The position numbers and the translations under genes were made by a program. Shown one piece after another: positions 12,281 through 23,385 of a stretch of DNA of 64,000 nt (position 1 is its first letter; every line of letters begins with the position of its first letter). Under the pieces are notes generated by a model. It was not told the origin of the DNA. It ran no database searches and was given only the letters and a program-made list of their open reading frames with translations. This stretch comes from Diaporthe sp. PMI_573 (lineage: Eukaryota; Ascomycota; Sordariomycetes; Diaporthales; Diaporthaceae), in the NCBI GenBank assembly GCA_021399435.1, contig JAJTUP010000056.1, forward strand, positions 124,001-188,000. Reading direction: 5' to 3'.

Positions 12281-12919
12281 ATGGCTTCTAGCGCTCACCC
12301 ATCCACTCCAATCCTATCAGGCACTGGACAAGAGGCTAGCAGCACACCTTTGTCGTTCTGTTCCAAGCTCGATTCCATTTCTTCTCATACTGCATACGGC
12401 AAGGTTGTATCGAAGATGCTCGTCGACCCTGAACTACACAACCATGTATGGTCAATGTTGGGATGTGGTATCCCTGCTGAAATACGCAACAATGCAGTCC
12501 AGCTTCTGTTACAGCAACCAGCAGAAAATCTCGATAGGATCCGCAACCTCCTCGATAAGAGTACTTCACCTGCATATCAGGAGAGGTTCAAGGACACAGC
12601 GCTGCATGTTCTTGCTAGCATTCCTGGCCGCGAAAGTGCCTGGGTGATGTCCGCTCTTTTGACAGATGGGGCGGTAGATCTAGAAACCGACCACTCCAAG
12701 TACCTGAGATTGATTGAAAGCCCCAATTCTTATGGGTACACACCACTACTCGTCGCAGTGTTGTATGGACAGGTCGACTGTGTAAACAACCTCCTATCGG
12801 CGGGCGCAGATCCAGACAATCGGGGCGGAACAGACACTTCGGCTTTAACCATTGCAACAGAAAGGGGGTACATTGATATTCAAACGGCACTTTCTGGCTC
12901 CACAAAACGGCTTTTATAG
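12281..12919 (+). CDS. Small ankyrin-repeat protein
   Basis: A single-exon frame of 212 residues starts at an ATG in good context (TTTCAATGGC). Residues 1-100 show no known domain. Residues about 101-145 (TALHVLASIPGRESAWVMSA) resemble a divergent ankyrin repeat. Residues about 150-205 contain a clear repeat, YGYTPLLVAVLYGQVDCVNN with LLSAGADPDN, and the start of another (TSALTIATERGYIDIQ). Ankyrin repeats mediate protein-protein contacts; the partner is unknown. At 212 residues it may be a complete small protein or the surviving N-terminus of a longer ankyrin protein. Confidence 0.65.
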   Translation: MASSAHPSTPILSGTGQEASSTPLSFCSKLDSISSHTAYGKVVSKMLVDPELHNHVWSMLGCGIPAEIRNNAVQLLLQQPAENLDRIRNLLDKSTSPAYQERFKDTALHVLASIPGRESAWVMSALLTDGAVDLETDHSKYLRLIESPNSYGYTPLLVAVLYGQVDCVNNLLSAGADPDNRGGTDTSALTIATERGYIDIQTALSGSTKRLL

Positions 12920-13699
12920 AAGGCAGAAATGGGGAAAGAGGGCAGCTTTTGTCGATGATTGACCGCACCACCGTGCGATGTCGTCTAGTACGCTAGTTCT
13001 GACATGATGACTCATGAATTTGGGCGCAAATATGGTGGCTGTATCAAGGCGAGCAATCCAGAGACATGGCTAAAGAGTTGGTGCTGACGCTTGTTTTTCC
13101 TGCTATAATGCCCTCAAGATTTGACAGGGCTCTTGTGGTTCGAGTGACGTCTTGCGTGTATATCTCTGTGTGAAGGTAGCCGACGTATATCACAATATTT
13201 ATGCGAAATTGCGAGACTGAAACCGTCCAGGAGGAAGTCATTACGAGATGTGGTGCCGCAGCTGCCCGCGGTACGGATTGCAACGTGCTGCCACGTCCGA
13301 GACTCTGGAGCAAGTTTTGGTGCGGCCCATGTAAATACCCTACGCCTGTTAGCGATTGAAAGCCGTGTCGTATTCGCATGTTGAATCTGCTACGACATGG
13401 ACTCGTCCGGGACTTTTGGCGCTCTTATCCACAATTTGCCCAAACTCGGGAAAGGGCGAGGGACTGTCGGCCTGCAGCCAGGTCATTCTTGTCACCCTCA
13501 ACCACTCATTATACATTGTAGTGGAGGACGCAATCGTGCCAGCCTGAGCGTTTTGTTGGGTGCGTGGGTCTGCTTGCAGCTCTGGCATTTGGCTAGGACT
13601 GTCTTAGACGAACTTGTACACTGGAACTGGAGACTGGAGGTTGCGATTTTTCTCGTCAGAAGATGTGGACATTGCTTAACCATATGTGGCATTTGTCCC
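12920..13699. other. Intergenic, no supported gene
   Basis: Short overlapping frames on both strands carry no recognisable motif, and none is clearly coding. Confidence 0.45.
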
Positions 13700-14045
13700 C
13701 TATGGGCGATGGCCCGTGTCCACCAGGGCCATGAGTCCAAACGTATAATTTCCCTGTTCGCGTTCAATATACTCGCGAACAACACTCAGTCCACCTGGAG
13801 CTAGCATGTCTTCTTCGGGTTTAAGCACGAGACCTCTATCAATAGGGCCCCTGCGGTGACCATCCAGTTCGTACAGACGCCCGCTTCTGTGGGACCGAAC
13901 GAAGCATACAAAATGATAGTCCACTTCGTCCTCTGCGCTTTCTGGCACTTTTGCCCTTGAACAGCAACCTGCTCATATACGCGCTCAAGTTCGACCGAAT
14001 TCTCAAGGTACGAAGATCGCTGGTGCGGCGAAGAGCACTCGTCAA
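13700..14045 (-). pseudogene. Ubiquitin C-terminal hydrolase (UCH, C12) 3' fragment
   Basis: The minus strand reads SVELERVYEQVAVQG and then, in another frame, PESAEDEVDYHFVCFVRSH, GRLYELDGHRRGPIDRG, GGLSVVREYIEREQG and FGLMALV. This is the C-terminal half of a UCH-L/YUH1-type deubiquitinase and holds the catalytic His (VDYHFVCF) and Asp (YELDG). A frame shift separates VAVQG from PESAEDEV near 13945. The N-terminal catalytic-Cys segment is absent upstream, so the copy is a truncated, frameshifted relic. Confidence 0.7.
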
Positions 14046-14133
14046 CTATGTTTTGAGGTTGGTGGCCTACGGGCTTGGTAGATAGGTATAGAGATTTAGA
14101 GGCTACGATGAAGTCCGAGTTGCCTAAGGGCAA

Positions 14134-14497
14134 TCTTCGAGATTTAATACCTTATTGCAACGTTATTAAAGACAGACTAATTACCTTAGTGTTGGGTAAC
14201 CCAATAGGTCCTATAATATTCCTATAAGTTAAGGTTTATGGCTAATAAAACCTGCCCTAAGTTCATATTGAAGAATTGTAATGAAAACTATATCACATAC
14301 GGTGACAATGTGCCAAGAGATCTACTAATTACCCGAATGCCATTTTAGTGCATCGAAAACCAGGGGGAGCAGTGAGACTAGGTGTCACGCATTACACCAC
14401 TGCACTATTCGTGCAAAAGTGACGCCACTATTTGCTATAGGCACATAGTGTATATATTGTGAAAGCCAGCAACTTTAATTGAAGGACCCTCTATCGA
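14134..14497. other. A+T-rich spacer
   Basis: A+T-rich sequence with no gene lies between the UCH relic and the copia fragment. Confidence 0.4.
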
Positions 14498-14509
14498 TCA
14501 ACTGATCGA

Positions 14510-14856
14510 TCCGTGTTTTCGAGTCCAGCTTACATGGGAATCCGTGGCGGTGACGACGATGTTTTGAAGCGGTACGTATAAACGAAGGACGGTGTTACCG
14601 TCAGCTTTGAATCCGACGAAATAGGCTTTTTCAGCCTTGTCGAGAAGTTTTGTCCCAGGCTTTCGTGCTTCCACGGGAATGTGGAGATAGTATGGACGAA
14701 GATATGGTTGGAAATGTGTCTTCTTCTTTCGCAGCATTTCGAAAGGTGTGACGTGGCATGGCAGCTGCCTGCCGGCATGAAAGGCGGCAAAAGTAACTTT
14801 GCCAGCATTGCCGCCAAGGAGATTAAGGGAGGACCATAGAGCCGAGTACTCATCAA
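14510..14856 (-). mobile_element. Ty1/copia integrase C-terminal fragment
   Basis: The minus strand reads LREKFDEYSALWSSLNLLGG, HVTPFEMLRKKKTHFQPYLR, YYLHIPVEARKPGTKLLDKA and EKAYFVGFKADGNTVLRLY. This is the end of the copia integrase region: P.E.......L...YVHIP.E.R.K.D.KA.K.YFVGY. The first part and the main 79-codon frame are in different frames. No long terminal repeat, reverse transcriptase or gag is nearby. Confidence 0.65.
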
Positions 14857-15411
14857 ACTTTTCCCTGAGCCTTTTGTTGTAGTGTTTGGAAGTTATAGGG
14901 AAAACGGGCCAAAGGTTATCTTGTGTGTCTTGGTATCACAAACGCGCGGGTTCGCAGCCGATAGAGAGGGCCCATACCAGCTACGCATTCCTGAAATTTG
15001 TCAACCTGTTATCCAATGAATGTACGGTACTATACTGCAGGATGCTCGATATGACTCACGAACCTTACCAGTGTGCTTTTCCGAAACCTTCTACCCAATC
15101 AATTTGCGCTCTGCAGGAAGCCGCCCCTGCTTATTTTGCTGCGGGCAGGGGAAAGATAGGCAACAGAATGGTTTGTGTAACAATGCTGGCGACGAGAACA
15201 GGCCCGCCTGAACCAGTGCATTTTTTGGGCGAGAAGAAGGCTGTCGAAATATGGTAGTAAAAACCATTATATATCTGCGTTTCGGGCGGGGTTGGATTAT
15301 TTCTCTGGCAGGTGCCTCGAAAGGATCACCACGACAAAGGAACGTCCTTATCTTTCTACCTATGCTGAACCCGGCTCTGGTTTAAGCATAGCACCCCCAA
15401 ATTACATCGAC

Positions 15412-15909
15412 ATGCAACAGTATCCGCTTGCTAATTCAGGCGCTCAACCCATTGCCCCTGGGCCAAAGAAAGAGGCAGTGGCTGCTCATGTCGATTACAA
15501 TGCTGTCTCTGGTTCTTGTGTTATGGCTCAAAGGGTAGCTTCGGGGGTTGAAGACATATCTCCATCATCGAATGATGATCAGCAACACGATCTCGTCAAT
15601 CCTTTTCCTGAGTACCCTGAGCCCACTGAAGCTGCTGATTTCGACCAGACCGTGGATGTGTGGCAGTTTCATCCCCAAGTTCTACTTGCACACGGGCCTG
15701 ATCTATTCTGTCTAAGTGCAACTCATCCAGTTGGGTCGGTCCAGTCAACGGATTTCTATGTACGGAGCATTCATGGCTCTGCCCATAAAGACGGCCCATT
15801 TGACTATATGGCACACCATAATAGCTGTTTGCGGTATGCAGGCAGAACTGGTATGCAAATCCACTGTTCATCAGATACAGTAACCATTTGGCTATCCAGA
15901 AAAAGATAG
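15412..15909 (+). CDS. Hypothetical protein
   Basis: An open frame of 165 codons starts from the ATG at 15412; the frame is open further upstream without an ATG. It is Pro/Asp/His-rich in the middle and shows no signal peptide or motif. It could be a small gene, a C-terminal exon, or chance. Confidence 0.25.
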   Translation: MQQYPLANSGAQPIAPGPKKEAVAAHVDYNAVSGSCVMAQRVASGVEDISPSSNDDQQHDLVNPFPEYPEPTEAADFDQTVDVWQFHPQVLLAHGPDLFCLSATHPVGSVQSTDFYVRSIHGSAHKDGPFDYMAHHNSCLRYAGRTGMQIHCSSDTVTIWLSRKR

Positions 15910-16452
15910 GCTAACAATAGTTTTTCTAGATTCTCTGAATAGGTTCAGCTACGTCAGCGACTTGTCCCCGACGGCGGTGGATGGTAGAGTGTTTCCAATT
16001 TAAAGCTTCGGAATTCAGTGAGCAGGAAATTGCTAACTTTATATACTACTCGATAACCGAGCCATCAATGGGATTGGATGACTGCATTGACCCGACCGTG
16101 TTGTCGCTTGCAGACTTAAAGCTCGGCTCGAGGCCGGTTTGATATACAGACCAAGTATCGAAAGGGTTTAAGAAATTAATTATTTGGTCGCGGATCTCTT
16201 GTGGTATTGTGGCTAGTAAGCCTTGTGTGGATAATATAAGGTTTTATATTTGTCTTTATCCTCAGTTCTGGCGGCCCTTGTATATCTTCTTTATTAATAA
16301 GGAACAAGAATAAGGAGTGTGGTAATATGAGACCAAAAAAAACAACACGAAAAAGAGTGAGTGCATTTATCTAGTATTTGCACCTTAAGCAACTGCATTA
16401 ACTATGGCCTAGGTGCCGGCGTCAAGGGGCGCGAAACAATAGAAAAGGCCTT
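15910..16452. other. Intergenic, A+T-rich
   Basis: No gene is seen. It forms the 3' flank of the insulinase relic and contains an A-rich patch near 16335-16355. Confidence 0.4.
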
Positions 16453-19049
16453 CTAGCGCATCACAATATACTTGTTAGCACAGTTTCCAATCTCGACAAG
16501 AAAGTCCTCCGGGTTCTCCTCGGCCTCCTCTGGGGTGCTGAGGTCCGGGAAGTCGGACACGCCGTCGACGAACGCGACCTCTCTGCTCTTAGGGAATAGG
16601 TTAATGTAGGCTGGATTCTTTTCGGCCGTCTCTCGCTTCTTTGCCTCCATAAATAGCCAGAGCTGGGTGCCCTTGGGCGACGAAACGTCCATCTGCTTGG
16701 CCAGGTCGACCAGCTGGTCCTTTGTGATTTTCCGCAATTCTTCGACAAGCCGCTCGGCTAGACCCTCGGCGTTAGCGCGTCTTTCAAAGGGAGAGGAAAT
16801 GAGAGGGACGGGGGATACATACGTTTGAAGAAATCATAGGTTCGTCTGTAGAGTGATTCCCACGCCCACGCGTGGTAATCGTCGAGGGTTTGGACTTTTT
16901 TGTCGCTGGTCTTGATGCAGGCCTCTCTGTACTTTTCAAGCTCCTCGGGGCTGAGCTGTTCCACCATGCCGGGGGCCTCTTTTATGAATTCGACCATGAA
17001 CTGGGCCGCCTCTAGGCACGAGTGTTTGGGACACTCGACGTAAACGCGGACGGCGGACTGTTGAGGGCGAACTTCCAAACACATGCCAGCGACATATCCA
17101 AGGCCGTTCTCGGTGCGCAATCTGTCGAACGCTTTTGTCTGAAGGATCTGGACCAGGAGTGTTGGGGCAGCAATATGCTTGGCCTGACGGCTAGCGGCAA
17201 AGAACATGATGGCATTCACGTAGCTGTTTTCGTTCTTGGGGTCGACCATGACTCGCTTGAAGAGGTTGATGCGGCCCGGGGTCGGTAGCCTGGCTCGGCG
17301 TCGTGGCGGCTCCTCACCGTGTCGCCAGCTGAGCTCCAGCTTTTCTTGGCAGACGGGCCACAGTTCCATCGCCTCCGCCTCGGTTACGTCGCCGCTGATG
17401 AGGAACTGGAAATGCGTTGTGTTGAAGATCCTGGCTCCCCACTCCCGCAAATCGTCAAACGTGGTGGCTTGCAGCGCCGCTTCTTCTTGCTCAAGCGAAA
17501 AGCCATGCTCCGAGGTGAGCAGGTCGAGATGGCGGTTGCTGTGGCTCGAAGGGTTGTTAAACCTTGCGCTCTGAATCTGCTGAAGGAAATCTTCCTTGAT
17601 TGTATCGAAGTCGGCTTCCGTCGGCTGGTGGTGCCGCCAGGCTGGAAGAAACTCCATCACCATGGCTAGGAGTACGTCCTTGAACCCAGTGACGGAAAGA
17701 GTGAGACTGTCACGCGTTTGGCTGGCCGAACAACTCATGGCTGCGTTGCTGAACTGGTCGAGAAGACAGGCCCCGGCGCGCTGGGCTGATTCCAGAAACA
17801 AATCGGTCTTTTCGCCGCTGGCCGCGTCGGCGAAGACATTGTTGGGTCTGATGCGCATTTCGATCTTGCACCGAGGCTCGGCCCACGTGTCCTGGCCCGG
17901 TGCAAGCCAGATCTCCCTCTCACCCGTCTGCAGGGCCCTGGGCAGCGGCCGCCGCTTCTCCTGCTTCTCATCGGCGGCCCCTAGTGCCTGCGCCTGCCAG
18001 CCCCGCTGAGGCCCAAGCAGTCCGCTCTGGAAGTCTTTCTTGGTGATGAACTGATTCGGCGGTGGCAGCTTAGGCTCGGGAGGCAGCTGGTCGAGGGGTA
18101 GAACGGCGGCGGCGGCATACCTGGCCATGTCGTCGGGCGATATCTTACGGGCCCCCCATTTTGTCCCATACCATTTCTCTTCTTCGGTGGCTAGGTCTTT
18201 GAACTCGGTCGAGACGAGTACGAGACGCATGTTTCCAGGCTGCAGCTGGTCCAGGTTCCGGACGATATCGTCGGCCTTAAACCAGCTCTCGATCGAGATT
18301 TCATTGGTGCCGTACACAAGATTTTCGGGCTGGAGGTATCGTTTCAGCATGTTTCCGGCCATAACACTGGCCAGCCTCATGTCGGAGGATTGGCTGGTGC
18401 AAAATCGAATCTGCTCGAGCCGAGCCTGCTCTTCGACCCGTTTCTGCTGCGGACCCTCGGCCTTCATGCGGGCGATCATGTGGTATACTTCCTGGACCAC
18501 GTCTTGGTAGTTCTTGACCCCGGTTTTTGTCAGATGCGCAACAATCGAGATCTTTTTGCAGCCGGTATGCTCGTACGACGTGGAGGCGCTGAGATGGTGG
18601 ACCAGCCGTTTCCCCCGGAGCACGTCGTAAGGACTCCCCTCTGCCTTCTGCGTGAGAATATCGACGGCATGTCCCCCACGAGCCGAGTAGCCGTCGTCTT
18701 CATTTCCTGGCAAGTAGAAGTCAATAAACAGGACATCTACATCCGTCACGGGCTCCACAAACGTCTCCGTGCCCATGTCTTTGTCGAGGAAGCAAGGAAT
18801 GGTGTCCCAGACCTTCTTGCTGAGCCCTCTGTTGGGAATCTTGGCGAGGGTGGGCAGGAACTTGTCCTGCAAGTCTTTGATGGGCAGCGGAGAGAGTACC
18901 ACACACCGCATAAGGCCTGCGCAGTAGTGGTTCTCGTAGTGCTCGGCCACCTTTGGGAGGAGCTCCGCCGGGTCTCCCAACGACTTACGGTTCCCGAATT
19001 GGAACGTCCAGGACCTGGGATGTTCCGGGTTCGACAGAGATCCATTCAT
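16453..19049 (-). pseudogene. 5'-truncated insulinase-family (M16, Ste23/IDE-like) protease
   Basis: A long minus-strand frame (763 codons) and a 3' exon (16453 to about 16785, ending NKYIVMR) cover most of an insulin-degrading-enzyme homologue. It begins at NGSLSNPEHPRSWTFQFGN, which in full-length Ste23/IDE lies some 170-200 residues from the N-terminus. The zinc-binding HxxEH domain is therefore missing. Later hallmarks are kept: YEHTGCKKISIVAHLT, AFDRLRTENGLGYVAGM and WESLYRRTYDFFKR. The join to the 3' exon needs a very short (about 38-42 nt) intron; the donor GTATGT gives the wrong phase and GTATCC the right one. The break at 19050 abuts a NACHT gene on the other strand. A catalytically dead pseudogene is most likely. 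Confidence 0.82.
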
Positions 19050-19054
19050 GTCTA

Positions 19055-20070
19055 CGATGAACAGCGCCCGAGAAATCCAAAGACCCAGTTACAGCTGTGG
19101 CTCAAGCAATGTGAAGATAACAAGTCTCAGCTGGATCAGATTTACGACCCTATTCTCAGCCAAATATTTCTTGGTAATGAGCAGGCGGAATCTGGTCAGC
19201 AGCTACAGTTTCTAGGCGCTCTTGTTCTCCTCGCAGTTCCCCTTCCGGCAGCGTCACTCTCTATCCTTCTAGATCTGGACATGGACGACGTCAACTGGTG
19301 GCTTCCAGAGTTGCATGCAGTATTAGATATCCCTGTTGAGCCTCATGGCCTTATACGACTACTGCATAAATCGTTCAGCGACTTCCTCCTCAGCTCTGAT
19401 GATTCGAGAGCACGGAAATATCAGGTCGACCCAGCAGGAACACACGCCATGCTAGCAACAAAATGCATTCATCGTATGCAAGCAGGACTGAAGCAGGATA
19501 TATGTAATGTTCAAAAGGTGGGTGTGTCCAGAGATGAGATCGACCAGGGAAACATAGACGAACACATCCCTGCCGACCTCCAGTACGCCTGCCTCTACTG
19601 GGTTCATCACTTACAACACAGCGAACGATCTATGGACAACGACGTCTATGCATTTCTCTGTGAGCACTTTCTTCACTGGGTAGAGGCTCTGTCACTACTT
19701 AGCCGACTTTCAGATGGGGCCTTAGCGCTTCAAGAGCTGCTTAAGTTAACGAAGGTTAGCATATCTATCTTTGACTTATTCTTAAGGTAACTTATGTTAT
19801 ACTTTCTACAGACAAACTCAGAGCTTCATAACTTCATTGAAGATGCTACTAGGGTTATCTCAAGCTTTGGTTCGATCATTGAATATGCACCTCTCCAGAC
19901 ATATAGCACTTTGCTTTTATTCTCTCCAGTCCAAAGCCAAGTACGACAAAGGTGTTGGTGTCAACAGCTGCTGAGCCTCCCTGCTATTAAAGGTGGGAAA
20001 TCTGACTGGGACTCACACCGGCAGACGCTCGAGGGCCATGATGACTGGGTTAACTCAGTAGCTATCGTCG
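19055..20070 (+). pseudogene. NACHT-WD40 (HET-E-type) NLR fragment
   Basis: The first segment reads LDQIYDPILSQIFLGNE, FLGALVLLAVPLPAASLSIL, LHAVLDIPVEPHGLIRLLHK and SFSDFLL. This is the region just after the nucleotide-binding part of fungal NACHT proteins. A 57-nt GT-AG intron (19755-19811) joins it in phase to FIEDATRVISSFGSIIEYAP and LLLFSPVQSQVR. The frame then reaches the opening of a first WD40 repeat, TLEGHDDWVNSVA, where similarity stops. The NACHT core (Walker A/B) and the rest of the propeller are missing. Family members act in heterokaryon incompatibility and non-self sensing. Confidence 0.78.
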
Positions 20071-20135
20071 ACGCGAGCAGGCCGGGTGATAGGGCACCAG
20101 TATTCGAGAGAAAAGAGCAGGTGTCACGGCGTTAA

Positions 20136-20914
20136 GTTGGCCGGTCAGTAAGCGGCAATAAACTAGGCATCTACGGTATTTGCTAGAGCATTGCTTTTCC
20201 GCCGCCCTTCCAGTATGGAGCAAACACTCTCTAACGTTAACTGGAAGCTGCATGTGCTTGGAAGCGAAGCTCTTTCCACACTGGCTGTTGCGGCTTTGGA
20301 CCGTACCGTAGCCACCGCGGATCGTATTTTTGCATCCCCGAGTGCACTAGTTCGAAAATAAGGAAGCAATATCATCCCACATTTATACTGTGTGCACACA
20401 ATCTTTTTAGGCCGTGCTTGAGGCCTTGTACAAGTAAAGGTTGAAAATTGTGCTCCGTCGAAAGGGGTTGAGATAACTGGCTGTCGACACTCTCAGTATT
20501 GATTCACGAGCCAAGACGGTCTACCTTGAGCGCATCGAAACCTATGGCCGCGGAGTCAAGAGTTGCAATGAAACTCGAGTAATAGCGCTTCCTAAATTCG
20601 TGGATTCGGAACTTGCGAAGACCAATCATTCTCCTTCCTTGCGATCACCTTGGATCATGAACAAAAATACATTAAAGTACCTAATTTCAACAACCTTTAT
20701 TGTATCCCATCTGTCAGGGCTTGCCCATCAGAAGGATTTAATTCCTTGTTTTCAGGGGCTTCTCGAAGGGCTTTATTGGTCGATGACAGGGAACCTTGGC
20801 ATTGTGCTCGTACGAAGTTGTTGCTCTGTTGGCATCACCGTGATGCAAAACGCACTGGTTTGGGTCGGGGCTTCATCCGAGAGAGGTGAGCACAGTATGT
20901 GACATGTCATTGAC
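20136..20914. other. Intergenic, no supported gene
   Basis: A 48-codon plus-strand frame from ATG 20215 (MEQTLSNVNWKLHVLGSEAL) looks coding-like in composition but is too short to assign. Frames at 20600-20900 have no motif. Confidence 0.35.
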
Positions 20915-21325
20915 ATGTTGCCCAAGCCGCATGCGTCGCTCTTCGAGGATGACCACGAACATGTCATGAAGATCCACCCTCTCCGTGGCCTCGTCCTTGG
21001 CTTTGCCCAATCAGGCATATCTTCTCTTCCGTCTCTTCTGCTGTTGGTTGCTCTCAACAGAAACGAAGCCATCCCACTTTGGTGGCAGGGGACTGGTCAA
21101 AAGCCAACGCCGAAGGGGCAGTCGCAACTCACACCAGCGAACAGTCCCTTTGATCCAGACTCAACCGACGACCCCTTCCGAACGACGCCTCTGGCAGTCG
21201 ATAACCACCGCATCTCTCCTGTCCCAGGCCTGCCGTATTCTGTTTCCTCGCCCAAAATGTCCCAGCTGTTCAATATCTTCCACCCGTCCGATCCGATATC
21301 CTACAATTTCCCTCGCGGATACTGA
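20915..21325 (+). pseudogene. Possible DDHD-domain phospholipase fragment
   Basis: The frame ends with KMSQLFNIFHPSDPISYNFP. The NIFHPSDPISY segment strongly resembles the (Y/F)NIFHPxDPVAYR motif of DDHD-domain phospholipases (PA-PLA1 type). The preceding residues (PFRTTPLAVDNHRISPVPGL) are less informative, and a stop follows where the family would continue (EPL). The lipase GXSXG motif is not seen. Treat it as a decayed fragment; the call rests on one motif. Confidence 0.4.
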
Positions 21326-21479
21326 AAGTTTGAGACCCGAAGCAAGGGCCGGCTGTGCTGCCTGGAAATCAACTCAGAGACCTTGCATGATAAATACCTT
21401 TCTCCACTTCTCATTCCTGGTTCATCGAACCTGCGCTTTACAGGACTAGTTCAGACGGACACAGGCAGCGAGATAATCG

Positions 21480-21650
21480 TTCCACTTAAGTGCGCGTCAG
21501 GCTGCACAGATCTTCACTGTGCCTCACAGCACGATATCCGACAGGATGAACAACCGACCCCGTCGTGAAGAATCACGCGTCAGACAACACAAACTTGACC
21601 CAATTGAAGGGCAAACGCTTATCCAATATATCATTGAGCAGTGCTGATAA
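21480..21650 (+). mobile_element. Truncated second copy of the local Fot1-like transposase gene
   Basis: Nucleotides about 21500-21645 repeat 24190-24340 with scattered differences. Shared blocks include CGACAGGATGAACAACCGAC, GAAGAATCACGCGTC, AACTTGACCCA and GCAAACGCTTAT. They encode the helix-turn-helix N-terminal region of the same transposase type. A TGA follows the ILEQ-equivalent codons and similarity ends. It is a sister element reduced to about 150 bp, 2.6 kb from the longer copy. Confidence 0.7.
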
Positions 21651-22100
21651 TGTTATAATTTGAGGTTAATATGAGGGTAAAACTTTTTGTATCACGGACA
21701 AGATGGCGTTTTGTGGTCAGGGATGTCATTGGATCTCACTTTCACGGGGGTTCACACACCCGGCGATGCCGTCGCGGGATCAGGTACATAGGCCTCAGCC
21801 TCATTCGTGCGTGAACATGCCCACATGGGAGGGCCCCTGGGCATTCATGAACACTCACGATGCAAGCGGCGGGACGGAGTAGCCTACCTCGATCGGGGTC
21901 CTCCAACCACTGGCTGCCTCCCGAGGCCGCAGCCCGAGACCCACGCCGCCAACAAGAGAGGCCGGCAGTGTCACGTACATGATATACCACGGAGAGGTCA
22001 AAGCCCACTATATAAAGGGCAACGACCTCTCTGAAACCGGTCCTCGAAATCTTTTCCCTTCGTCTTTTCTCCGTCCTTCAGCCCGCATAACGACCTCTTC

Positions 22101-23030
22101 ATGGACCAATCTGCCCTCCCAATGACCTTGAAACGATCCCTGTATTCGGCAGAATCCATGAATGCCGAGACTAGCTCTTGCTCGGCCCAGTTAGCCTTTG
22201 TCAACGGTGAGCACTCTTCTCAACACACCAGCGACGCAGACCAAGATTTCGCGATAGCGGAACACAGTCTCTGGATGCATCTCGACATGACTAAGACTCC
22301 CACTGGGGCCCACGAGAACGCGCCACGATCAATGTTTCTGGAGTGGGACGCTAGGGCCCAAACAGGGTCGACGGACTGGGCTTTCTCGACAGCCTGGCCG
22401 TTGGCGCTAGACCAGGCCTTGTTTCCAGACTGGCTGTTGCAGATAGACCACGCAATGTCGAATGACCCGGTATTGTTAACAGACCAGGCAATGTCGACCA
22501 GCTCAAGTTTGACCTTATTGAGCACACGAGCCTGTAATCAGTCGCCAGACCAGCTGACACGGAAACGTAACGCGTCTCCTAAGGATTCTGCAAGGCCCAC
22601 CAAGCGCACCAAGTTGGAACAATCGAGCTCCTATCATGAGAAGGAGCTTGGAAAAGAGGTCGACAGAAATTGCGACAGGTATGCCGTTTTCGTACGGCTG
22701 GAGAAGGTCGTCAGGACCGCCGACAATGGTCGTGCCAAGTTTTACTGGGCGAAGCGATGTTCCTCCCGGGTTACTGTGGATCGGAATAAGGTGGATATTC
22801 GTCGGCTTTTCGAGAAGTCCAACCGCGAGTCTCTGTCGGTTGAGGTTCGAACCGATGGTATCGGTTATACTGTGAGGTTATCATGGAACGACAAGAAGCA
22901 GTACTATACAGGTAGAGCTGTCGATGGGAAGACCATTATGGTATCAGATGTGGTCATGAAGGCTATGCAAGAGAATCCTCTTCATGGCCAGTTTAAGGGG
23001 AAGCGGCGGTATGTAGCAGGGTCTGAGTAG
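22101..23030 (+). CDS. Hypothetical nuclear-type protein
   Basis: A single-exon frame of 309 residues starts from an ATG with a preceding C/T-rich leader. Residues 1-150 are acidic and Ser/Thr-rich with several DQAMS/DHAMS-like repeats. Residues about 153-176 form a basic cluster (RKRN...RPTKRTK) like a bipartite nuclear localisation signal. Residues about 190-309 are a compact mixed alpha/beta-looking region (YAVFVRLEKVVRTADNGRAK, VDIRRLFEKSNRESLSVEVR). No family is recognised. Length and codon structure support a real gene; a cargo or host origin next to transposons cannot be decided. Confidence 0.5.
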   Translation: MDQSALPMTLKRSLYSAESMNAETSSCSAQLAFVNGEHSSQHTSDADQDFAIAEHSLWMHLDMTKTPTGAHENAPRSMFLEWDARAQTGSTDWAFSTAWPLALDQALFPDWLLQIDHAMSNDPVLLTDQAMSTSSSLTLLSTRACNQSPDQLTRKRNASPKDSARPTKRTKLEQSSSYHEKELGKEVDRNCDRYAVFVRLEKVVRTADNGRAKFYWAKRCSSRVTVDRNKVDIRRLFEKSNRESLSVEVRTDGIGYTVRLSWNDKKQYYTGRAVDGKTIMVSDVVMKAMQENPLHGQFKGKRRYVAGSE

Positions 23031-23385
23031 TAAATAGCAGGCAGTATTGTGAGTTGGTCATCAGGGCATGGATTTCTGAAATGTTTTACCAATCATAAAT
23101 TGATAATACCGGGTAGGTCGAAACGAGTGTCCGCTTGTTGTCATTGCATACTCACCTTTCCCACAAGTTGACGATACCAAGTACTGACTATAATTTCAGG
23201 TGTGTTTTTTTTTCACGTGATTCAAGCTTGAGCCCAAAGCTAGTCGGATTTGCGTGACCAAATCAATCAGATAGAATTGTCAGTAGTTATAATGTTCCTG
23301 CGTCAACGGGCTAAGCAGAGATGAAATTGGTAATGAAACAAGAACAGGCCGTTGGTTTGTTCTAGACCAGCCTTTAATTCATTGA

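Noticed and set aside
18390..19050. Plus-strand frame opposite the insulinase gene
   Set aside because: It is the antisense shadow of the insulinase exon; only the part after about 19055 encodes NACHT sequence.
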